Part shown: in pieces, positions 1 through 5,722 of the stretch
Layout of the letters: each line of letters begins with the position of its first letter
Position numbering within the stretch: the stretch's first letter is position 1
Assembly: GCA_007123335.1 (NCBI GenBank)
Contig: SKLG01000582.1
Span: 1-6,231 of the forward strand
From: Anaerolineae bacterium
GTDB lineage: Bacteria > Chloroflexota > Anaerolineae > UBA1429
Reading direction: 5' to 3'
Length of the DNA stretch: 6,231 nt
Position numbers and translations under genes: made by a program
Notes under the pieces: generated by a model
Told to the model about the DNA's origin: nothing
Database searches by the model: none
The model's input: the letters and a program-made list of their open reading frames with translations, nothing else

Positions 1-2
1 AG

Positions 3-64
3 CCGGGAGCGCCGAGCGCCAGCTCGGCTCCCCGCCTTGCCGAGCTGGCGCCCGGCGCTCCCGG
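3..64. repeat. Long GC-rich palindrome (25-bp stem, 12-nt loop) upstream of pdxA
   Basis: Bases 3-27 and 40-64 are reverse complements over 25 positions with one mismatch (A15 opposite C52), around a 12-base loop at 28-39. The stem is almost entirely G+C. There is no T-run on either side, so it is not a classical intrinsic terminator. It ends only five bases before the AGGAG ribosome-binding site of the gene at 81, so in a read-through transcript it would sit in the 5' leader. It could be a terminator or processing stem for an upstream gene outside the window, or one copy of a dispersed intergenic palindrome family. Such GC-rich elements are common in Chloroflexota-like genomes, from memory and unchecked. 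The structure is certain; its role is inferred. Confidence 0.85.
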
Positions 65-80
65 AGAAGAGGAGAGATCC

Positions 81-1097
81 ATGAACAAGCCTATACTCGC
101 CTTTACCATGGGCGATGCTGCCGGCATCGGCCCCGAGATCGTGCTCAAGGCGCTGGCTGCCCCAACATTATGGGAGCAGTGCCAGCCAGTGATCATCGGC
201 GATCCGGCCATCTTGGACCAGATCGACGCGGGCGCTGTGCCCAACCCCGTGGGCTCCGGCTTGACTCTCCGGGAGGTGGACGCGCCCTCTGCCGAGCCGC
301 CGGATTATCCTGTGGTAGAGGTATTCTGTCCGCCAGAGGCGCGTCTGGGCGAGGCTGAGTGGGGGCGCCTGGACCCGGCCTATGGCGCTGCTGCCGCGGC
401 CTGTCTGCGCACCGCCTACGAGTTCGCTATCGCCGGACACGTGCAGGGGGTGGTCTCGGCGCCCTTGAACAAGGAGGCCTTTCATCGCGCCGGATATGAC
501 TATGACGACGAGCTCAAGTGGCTGGCCGCGCTGACTGACAGCCCCAACGCGCTGATGATGGGCTTGATGCACGAGGTGTGGACCGTCGCCGTGGCCGAGC
601 ACGTGGCCTTCTCCGCTATTCTGGACCATGTCAAGCAGGCGCGCATCCTGCGCTATATCCGCGCCATGCATGGTGTGTTGAGCGATCTCGATGCTTCGCA
701 TCGGCGAATCGCCGTGGCGGCGCTGAACGTCCACGGCGGCGAGGGTGGCCTGTTCGGCCGCGAGGAGATCGACGAGATCGCCCCGGCGATCGAGGCGGCG
801 CGATCCGAGGGGATTGAGGTGAGTGGGCCGGTGCCGGCGGACATGGTCTTTGTCCAGGCGCTGGCCGGCCGCTTTGATGGCGTAGTGGCCATGCACCACG
901 ATCAGGCCAACATCGCCCGCAAGCTCCAGCCCATGTCGGCCGGGGCGACGATCTTTGTGGGGCTGCCAGTCTATGGCGGGACCACGGCTCACGGGACGGC
1001 GTTTGATATCGCCGGTCAGGGAGTGGCCGATCCGGGTAGCCTGATGGCCGCGGCGACGACCGTGGCGCGGCTGGCCCAAGGCGTGGCCAGCCGCTAA
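81..1097 (+). CDS. pdxA: PdxA family 4-phosphohydroxyacid dehydrogenase (PdxA/PdxA2-like)
   Basis: This 338-residue protein has the usual PdxA length (E. coli PdxA is 329). PdxA is a metal- and NAD-dependent dehydrogenase that oxidises and decarboxylates 4-phosphohydroxy-L-threonine in vitamin B6 synthesis. PdxA2 paralogues oxidise 4-phosphoerythronate or 4-phosphothreonate in sugar-acid catabolism. Family motifs run in order: TMGDAAGIGPEI (residues 9-20), SAPLNKEAF (126-134), ALNVHGGEGG (214-223, metal ligand H218), GPVPAD (249-254), AMHHDQ (270-275, metal ligand H273), K281, and HGTAFDIAG (304-312). The canonical GHTE motif is missing: gapless alignment from AGY (137-139) puts E144 at the first metal His. 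The Asp before HGTA is Ala303. The ATG at 81 is supported by AGGAG at 70-74, six bases upstream. No other pyridoxine gene is present, and the neighbours are catabolic, so a PdxA2-like role is at least as likely as B6 synthesis. It converges with the sulfatase gene ending at 1132. Confidence 0.9.
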   Translation: MNKPILAFTMGDAAGIGPEIVLKALAAPTLWEQCQPVIIGDPAILDQIDAGAVPNPVGSGLTLREVDAPSAEPPDYPVVEVFCPPEARLGEAEWGRLDPAYGAAAAACLRTAYEFAIAGHVQGVVSAPLNKEAFHRAGYDYDDELKWLAALTDSPNALMMGLMHEVWTVAVAEHVAFSAILDHVKQARILRYIRAMHGVLSDLDASHRRIAVAALNVHGGEGGLFGREEIDEIAPAIEAARSEGIEVSGPVPADMVFVQALAGRFDGVVAMHHDQANIARKLQPMSAGATIFVGLPVYGGTTAHGTAFDIAGQGVADPGSLMAAATTVARLAQGVASR

Positions 1098-1131
1098 AAC
1101 TTCCGTCACCATCGATCCCGTCAGGCGGCGA

Positions 1132-2619
1132 TTAGTCTGGCAGGCGTAGGGAATCGTTCGTCTGCTGTTGCCAGCGTCGTATCTCGTCCTGGAGCGCTGC
1201 GACGGTCGGCTGGTGCTCGCTGCGTCCCGCCAGGTTGGTTGTCTCCCCCGGATCGGCGCGCAGGTCGTACAGCTCGCGGTGGCCGCTCTGCCACCAGACG
1301 TATTTGAAGCCCTGGGGCGTGATGATGCCGCGGGCGGGATCGCCGCGCATGGCAGCGCGGATGCGCTCCTCGCTGGCGATAGCAAGCTGTGACTCTAGGA
1401 TCTGACCCTTGCGGATGGCGTGTCCCCAGCCGTCGTTGCCGTTCCACTCGATAAAGACGTTCTCCTGGGCCAGAGGCGCCTCGCCTCTGAGATGGGGCAG
1501 CCAACTGGCGCCCTCCAGGTGATCCGGCAGCGGCATGCCCAGCGCGTCGAGCAGCGTGGGTACCACATCGATCTGGCCCACAGGCGCGGCGATGTGCTGT
1601 CCCGGCTGGGTGACGCCGGGGATGCGCAGCATCAGCGGCACCTTGAGCGCCTCCTCAAACATGACCGCCTTGGCCAACAGCCGATGGGCGCCCATCATGT
1701 CGCCGTGTTCGCTGGTATAGACGATGATCGTGTCGTCCTCCAGGCTACAGTCGCGCAGCGTCCGCAGGATGCGCCCCATATGGGTATCGACCTGACTGAC
1801 CAGCCCCCAGTAGTGGGCAATGATGCGTTGCCAATCCTCCTCGGTCTTGAGCGGCTTGCCCTCGAATCCCCACTCTGCTAACCCCGCGTAGAGCAGTTGC
1901 GCCTTGAGCCACTGATCTTCCGTGGGGGGATGGTCGAAGTTGGGCGGCAGCGGCATCTCCGCAGGATCATACTGATCGTCGCGCGGGCCGTGCAGGGGAA
2001 AGTGGGGCTCTAAAAAGTTGACATAAAGGATGAAGGGCTGATCTTGGCTCTCCTCGATGAAGCGGATCGCCTCGTCGGCGACATAGGCCGGCTTGCTGAC
2101 CTCTTCGGGGAAGGTGGCCGAGTGTTCGCGGCTGAAGTAGCGAAAGCCATCGTCGTAGGCCGCGTCAGGCTCAAAGCCGCGCTTGATCAGGAACTCGTGG
2201 TAGGTCGAGTGACGGCTCAGATCGCGGCCAGGGCGATAGTGAGGTCGGTACTGATCCTCGATGCTGCGCCACTCCTGAAAGCCGTGCTGGGGGAAGACCT
2301 CGTCGCCCAGGTGCCACTTGCCAAAGTGGGCCGTGCGATAGTCGGAGAAATCGCCCAGCTCCGGCAGGCAACCGATCTCTGGCGGCAGGGCCAGATTGTT
2401 GCGCACCAGGCCGCTGGTGTGGGGATAGAGGCCGGTGAGCAGTGAGGAGCGCGAGGGCGTGCACACCGGCTGGGTGACATAGGCGTGGTCAAAGATCACA
2501 CTCTGCGCGGCCAGGGCGTCGAGATGGGGCGTCTCGATGCCGATGTTGCCATAGGCGCCCAGGGTGTTGGCAGACTGTTCGTCGGTATAGAGAAAGAGCA
2601 GGTTGGGGCGAGAGGGCAT
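1132..2619 (-). CDS. Sulfatase, formylglycine (Cys) type, cytoplasmic
   Basis: This 495-residue type I sulfatase belongs to the alkaline phosphatase superfamily and should hydrolyse a sulfate ester; the substrate is unknown. The N-terminal strand LLFLYTDEQ carries metal ligands D13 and E14 (usually Asp-Asp). The signature C53-TPS-R57 followed by LLTGLY is the canonical formylglycine site, so Cys53 needs conversion by a formylglycine-generating enzyme, which is not in this window. Further conserved points are GKWHLG (100-105), EPHFPLHGP (204-212), TSEHGDMMGAH (302-312), K317, and the C-terminal ELYDLRADPGETTNL (449-463). In the TSDHG motif the metal Asp is Glu304. There is no signal peptide: the metal-binding strand begins at residue 6, so the enzyme is cytoplasmic. 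The start at 2619 has AAAGGAG seven bases upstream (2633-2627). It lies 79 bp downstream of another sulfatase-fold gene on the same strand, probably co-transcribed, and converges with pdxA across 34 bp that show no clear terminator. Confidence 0.93.
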   Translation of the reverse strand: MPSRPNLLFLYTDEQSANTLGAYGNIGIETPHLDALAAQSVIFDHAYVTQPVCTPSRSSLLTGLYPHTSGLVRNNLALPPEIGCLPELGDFSDYRTAHFGKWHLGDEVFPQHGFQEWRSIEDQYRPHYRPGRDLSRHSTYHEFLIKRGFEPDAAYDDGFRYFSREHSATFPEEVSKPAYVADEAIRFIEESQDQPFILYVNFLEPHFPLHGPRDDQYDPAEMPLPPNFDHPPTEDQWLKAQLLYAGLAEWGFEGKPLKTEEDWQRIIAHYWGLVSQVDTHMGRILRTLRDCSLEDDTIIVYTSEHGDMMGAHRLLAKAVMFEEALKVPLMLRIPGVTQPGQHIAAPVGQIDVVPTLLDALGMPLPDHLEGASWLPHLRGEAPLAQENVFIEWNGNDGWGHAIRKGQILESQLAIASEERIRAAMRGDPARGIITPQGFKYVWWQSGHRELYDLRADPGETTNLAGRSEHQPTVAALQDEIRRWQQQTNDSLRLPD

Positions 2620-2657
2620 ACGGAATCTCCTTTCGTCAGGAAGGCGATGGTCTCCGC

Positions 2658-2689
2658 CCGGCCCACCTCCTCAAAGGGAGGTGGGCCGG
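2658..2689 (-). other. Hairpin between the two sulfatase-fold genes
   Basis: Bases 2658-2670 and 2677-2689 form a perfect 13-bp stem, extendable by one T-G wobble, around a very short loop. Read on the minus strand it lies ten bases after the TAG stop of the upstream gene and about 25 bases before the ribosome-binding site of the downstream gene. The bases that follow in transcription are not T-rich, so a standard intrinsic terminator is unlikely. A partial terminator, an mRNA-stabilising stem or a processing site that sets unequal expression of the two genes is more plausible. The structure is seen directly; the function is inferred. Confidence 0.7.
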
Positions 2690-2698
2690 TGCGTAACC

Positions 2699-4336
2699 CT
2701 ACGCAAGATCCTCAGCCCAGTAGAGCTGGTCGTTGAGGCGGACGAGGTTCTTGGGATTGTCGTCTAGCACCTGCCCAAAGGTCACCTCTTGCACCTCACG
2801 AACTGGGCCAGGGGCGTTGCTCCGGTGGGCGGCCGCTCGCGCCTCCCGCTCGGTTGAGTAGGCGATCCACTGGCCCCGATCATCGCGGAAGGCGTACATC
2901 TGTCCGCTGGTCGGTGTGTGCACGTCCACGTTGGCATCGACAAAGGGGCGAATTCGCGCGTCGGTCGCGCCATGCTCCTGCAGGAAGGCGATCCACGCAT
3001 TGTACATGCGCTTGGCCACCTCTGGCTGCTCATCGATGACGTTATGCTCCTGAGCGGGATCCGCCTGTAGATCATAGAGCTCCGAGGGCAGGCCCTTGGG
3101 CGCGCAGATAAAGGCCCAGCGGCCATCGGTCACGGTGCTGGGCTCGACGATGCGGTCGGAGCCCACCCAGCCGTCGAACACGGCGCCCTCGGTGGGCATA
3201 TAGGTCGGATCGCTGGCGGTGGGCGGGAAGCGGCTGGAGAAGGCGTACTCGTGTAACGTCGTGCCGTCGCCGCTCACCAGCGACCAGAATGACTTGCCCT
3301 GGACATCCGCCGGCGGGGTGAGGCCATAGAACTGGAGCACCGACGGCAGGATATCGGTGGGCTGCACGATCCCTTGCACCCGCTCTCCGGCGCCCAGCCC
3401 CTCAGGATGGTGCACCAGGAGCGGGATGCGCGTGGTGATCTCGTACAGCCTGCCCAGTTCGGCGCCGGGCTTACCCTGCAGATTGTGCTCGCCAAAGAGG
3501 TGGCCGTGATCGGTGGTCCAGAGGATCAGCGTGTTCTCGAACAGCCCCAGGCGCTCGGCGAGGTCCAGGAACTGGCCCATCCAACGATCCACCAGCGTCA
3601 CCTGGCCGGCGTACAGCGCCTTGGCGTTGGCCAGCTCCTCGGGGCTCATGTAGGTCGGGCGGCCATACTCCGGATACTGCATCTGGTCGCCGTCATAATC
3701 GGGGTTGGCATATCGCTGATAGTCGTACCAGGGGCAGTCAAAAGGCTCATGGGGATCCCACATGTCGATGTAGAGGAAAAAGGAGTCGTGGGCATAGTTG
3801 GTCTCCAACCAGTCCATGGCCGTGGAGAGGGTGCGCCCTACGCAGAACTCACGCTCGTACTGGCGGCCATAATGGTTACGCAGGTAGCCCTCCATGCTGG
3901 CCACATTCTTGACCTTGTGTGGCTGCGAGGGCAGGCGGATGGGCAGCCTGGGGTCGGTGATCCAGGGATCGCCCTTTTGGCCGTGCACGAACTCGATCCC
4001 CTTAAAGCCCCGGGTATAGTTGTAGCCGTTCATGCCCAGCATCGGCGTGTCCCAGATCATCTGCGTGTGCACGCCCTGCTTGGCCAGCATCTGGGCCATG
4101 GTCACATCTCCCGCGTCGAGGGGTTGCCAACCGCGATAGGGAAAGCCGTAGCGGCCGGTGGCAATGTCCCAGCGGTTGGGGACGGTGGGATACGAGGCGA
4201 TGTAGCACTGCTCAAAGGTGGCGGCATGCTCGGCAAAGCGATCGAGGTAGGGGGTGTGGATCCAGGGGTTGCCGTAGCGGCCCAGGTGGTCGCGCCGGAA
4301 GGTGTCGTTCATGATGACGATGACATTTTTGCCCAT
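2699..4336 (-). CDS. Sulfatase-fold hydrolase with Thr in place of the catalytic Cys/Ser
   Basis: This 545-residue protein has the type I sulfatase / alkaline phosphatase superfamily fold. Visible landmarks are VIVIMNDTFRRDHLGRYG (5-22, metal ligands around N10 and D11), WDPHEP (193-198), TTDHGHLFGEH (274-284, D276 and H277), K289, and SELYDLQADPAQEHN (418-432). The nucleophile segment reads T51-V-P-N-R55 followed by DIATGRY. It aligns without gaps to C53-TPS-R57 and LLTGLY of the neighbouring sulfatase, so Thr51 stands where formylglycine is made. Formylglycine-generating enzymes act on Cys or Ser, so a conventional FGly sulfatase mechanism is not expected. Thr is a proven nucleophile in related phosphodiesterases (NPP family). 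Residues from about 466 to 545 extend beyond the usual sulfatase end and contain a YAFRDDRGQWIAY stretch. No signal peptide is present. The start at 4336 has a GAGAGGAG Shine-Dalgarno four bases upstream. It probably leads a two-gene unit with the next sulfatase. Fold is certain; reaction is unknown. Confidence 0.92.
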   Translation of the reverse strand: MGKNVIVIMNDTFRRDHLGRYGNPWIHTPYLDRFAEHAATFEQCYIASYPTVPNRWDIATGRYGFPYRGWQPLDAGDVTMAQMLAKQGVHTQMIWDTPMLGMNGYNYTRGFKGIEFVHGQKGDPWITDPRLPIRLPSQPHKVKNVASMEGYLRNHYGRQYEREFCVGRTLSTAMDWLETNYAHDSFFLYIDMWDPHEPFDCPWYDYQRYANPDYDGDQMQYPEYGRPTYMSPEELANAKALYAGQVTLVDRWMGQFLDLAERLGLFENTLILWTTDHGHLFGEHNLQGKPGAELGRLYEITTRIPLLVHHPEGLGAGERVQGIVQPTDILPSVLQFYGLTPPADVQGKSFWSLVSGDGTTLHEYAFSSRFPPTASDPTYMPTEGAVFDGWVGSDRIVEPSTVTDGRWAFICAPKGLPSELYDLQADPAQEHNVIDEQPEVAKRMYNAWIAFLQEHGATDARIRPFVDANVDVHTPTSGQMYAFRDDRGQWIAYSTEREARAAAHRSNAPGPVREVQEVTFGQVLDDNPKNLVRLNDQLYWAEDLA

Positions 4337-4395
4337 GAGGCTCCTCTCGCGTTACTCGTTGTTGATGTTGGGCTGTCCGTGGCTCGTGTGCCTTT

Positions 4396-4425
4396 GTCCT
4401 ATCACACAAGGGGTGTGGCTGTCAA
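4396..4425 (-). promoter_or_regulatory. Candidate sigma-70 promoter for the two sulfatase-fold genes
   Basis: On the minus strand a perfect TTGACA box (4425-4420) is followed after 18 bases by TAGGAC (4401-4396), a weak match to TATAAT. Transcription would begin near 4389, leaving a leader of about 50 bases before the ATG at 4336. It lies in the 203-bp space between the URO-D stop and the sulfatase start, which is where a promoter for the pair is expected. The -35 box is strong; the -10 is poor, as in activator-dependent promoters. Prediction from hexamers only. Confidence 0.4.
4403..4417. promoter_or_regulatory. Dyad CACAC-N5-GTGTG within the promoter spacer (possible operator)
   Basis: Five-base arms at 4403-4407 and 4413-4417 are exact inverted repeats around five bases. 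The dyad lies wholly inside the spacer between the -35 and -10 boxes of the candidate promoter. Regulators that bind between the two boxes (repressors, or MerR-type activators on long spacers) use such positions. No regulator gene is in the window. The arms are short and could arise by chance. Confidence 0.3.
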
Positions 4426-4455
4426 GGCGGACGAGAAGCGCCGAGGGAGTGTGCA

Positions 4456-4471
4456 GCGTCGCGTGCGACGC
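4456..4471. repeat. Palindrome with 7-bp arms (GCGTCGC / GCGACGC) upstream of the promoter
   Basis: GCGTCGC (4456-4462) and GCGACGC (4465-4471) are perfect inverted repeats separated by GT. The element sits about 30 bases upstream of the -35 box of the sulfatase promoter and about 70 bases beyond the URO-D stop. It lacks a following T-run, so an operator or activator site is as likely as a terminator. An eight-base copy of one arm (AGCGTCGC) also occurs at 5691-5698, just upstream of the URO-D gene; that match is too short to be convincing. Confidence 0.4.
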
Positions 4472-4539
4472 GGTTGAATGGTATGAGACAGAAAAGCATG
4501 CCCGGGGTACCCAGGAAGCGAGGAGGGCTTCTCGATACT

Positions 4540-5660
4540 TCATCCTTCGAAGGTGCAATGCCGCGCCGTGTGCACGAGTTCTACATAATTCCAGTAGCTC
4601 TGTTCGGTAAATGGTCTCTGGTATGGCGCAGCTGCAGGGGCCAAGATCAAACCGCCTCCCGCAGCTCCTTCATCAAGTATGCGCGTGCATTCCCTCTGTA
4701 CCTCAGTTCGGTTCCCACGGAAGAGCAAATCCATTGGCACATTGCCGATGATCGTGATATGATCACCTACTCTGCGCTTGGCTTCGGCAAGAGTGATGTC
4801 ACCTGTAGGTGGTTCTTCCAGAGGGTGCAGGCCGTCACAGCCGATTTCGACAAAGCAATCTAATACGCTGGCCAGTTGGCCATGGCAGTGCAGAATGACT
4901 AGGCAACCATAGCGATGCATCATGTTAATGAGAGGACGGTCAAAGGGCACAACAAACTCACGAAATAGATGGGGCGAAAGGAGGGGCAGGGTGGCGAATT
5001 CGGGCCCAGAGATCATGAATATTGGACGGCCGCCAGCCTCCAGAATAGCTTGTACATAGGCCTGAATGCGCTCTGCTGCGAACTCGATAAGTCTTAAAAC
5101 CTCGGATTGACGTGTTGCACACCAGATCGCAAATTCCTCTGGGTCAAATGCTGAAGCGATGACCTTGAGAGCATCAGGCACCCAATGACTGACAGCCGCT
5201 CGCTCTCCTATGTACGCTTGTTGGCCCTGCAGTGAGGCTACGTCGATCTCAACTGGCTCATAGGGGATTGAGAGGAATGCATATACATTCTCCTCGGTGC
5301 GCAGATAGCGTTTGGCTCTCACAGAGCCACCAGACTCTGGAACAGCTGCCACTATCTCCGTCAGATCACCAGCTGGCGTATGAATGGTCCTGCATGTAGC
5401 CTTTCTGCCCTCGTGAATTATTGAGTTACTTTCAACCCAAGCTGCGCTCCAGAGAAGAATAGGTGCGTTCAGCCTTGCTCCCAGTGTGCCAAAGACTCTG
5501 TATGACTGCGAGCATAGAGTGCCAGGCGATGATAGAAAGGCCCCTCTTGACGCGCAAAGGACACAAAGGGGTCCATATTCCAAAAGTGCACCGGTTGGCG
5601 ATCAACTGGCTCTCGACGAAGAGCAGCAATGAAGCGCTCTCGAGGCGACATCATAGCCAT
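4540..5660 (-). pseudogene. Uroporphyrinogen decarboxylase (URO-D) family protein, frameshifted
   Basis: Two minus-strand frames together make one URO-D family protein of about 373 residues. The N-terminal part (5660-5472) begins MAMMSPRERFIAALRREP, a typical family start, and stops at a TGA at 5471-5469 after residue 63. The rest continues in another frame, from about LNAPILLWSAAW to the TGA at 4542-4540. It carries the HCHGQ motif (reconstructed residues 258-262), EEPPTGD and GNVPMD. The coding span is 1121 bases, one short of a multiple of three, which fits loss of a single base near 5470-5500, for example in the CCC run at 5480-5482. No slippery heptamer is seen. The family includes haem-pathway decarboxylases and corrinoid methyltransferases; this divergent type sits in a catabolic cluster and its substrate is unknown. 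GC is far lower than in the flanking genes, suggesting separate acquisition. It may be a true pseudogene or a sequencing error. Confidence 0.85.
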
Positions 5661-5666
5661 GACTGA

Positions 5667-5673
5667 CTCCTCT
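5667..5673 (-). promoter_or_regulatory. Ribosome-binding site fixing the URO-D start at 5660
   Basis: AGAGGAG on the minus strand (5673-5667) lies six bases before the ATG at 5660-5658. Two more in-frame ATGs follow at 5654 and 5651 but are badly spaced. The ATG at 5583 that opens the downstream frame has no such site, which supports translation starting in the upstream frame and hence a frameshift within the gene. Confidence 0.7.
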
Positions 5674-5722
5674 GAAGATAAGCACACTATAGCGTCGCCA
5701 AGCGCTGCTGCTGGAACCGGTC

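Noticed and set aside
1098..1131. Bidirectional terminator between the convergent pdxA and sulfatase genes
   Set aside because: The 34-bp gap has no stem longer than about four pairs and no T-run on either strand.
168..1385. Long minus-strand open frame (405 codons) opposite pdxA
   Set aside because: It is antisense to the clear PdxA gene and runs into the sulfatase gene. Its product is low-complexity Arg/Ala/Gly/His-rich with no family motif, as expected for a shadow frame in GC-rich DNA.
3374..4477. Plus-strand open frame of 367 codons opposite the Thr-type hydrolase
   Set aside because: It is a Val/Ala/Gly/His-rich shadow in the complementary phase of a well-conserved gene, with no recognisable motif or convincing ribosome-binding site.
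4502..4534. GGGTACCC palindrome and a 5-bp GAAGC/GCTTC stem just after the URO-D stop, as a terminator
   Set aside because: The stems are short or have no loop, and the nearest T-run is too far away to form an intrinsic terminator.
4474..4863. Plus-strand open frame of 129 codons overlapping the end of the URO-D gene
   Set aside because: It is opposite conserved URO-D coding sequence and has no family resemblance.
5470..5510. Programmed -1 frameshifting in the URO-D gene
   Set aside because: The direction of the shift would fit, but there is no X-XXY-YYZ slippery heptamer or obvious downstream structure, and the family is not known for recoding.
5686..5691. TATAGT as a -10 box for the URO-D gene (minus strand)
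   Set aside because: A reasonable -10 match, but no acceptable -35 hexamer lies 16-18 bases upstream, and read-through from the upstream frame is possible.
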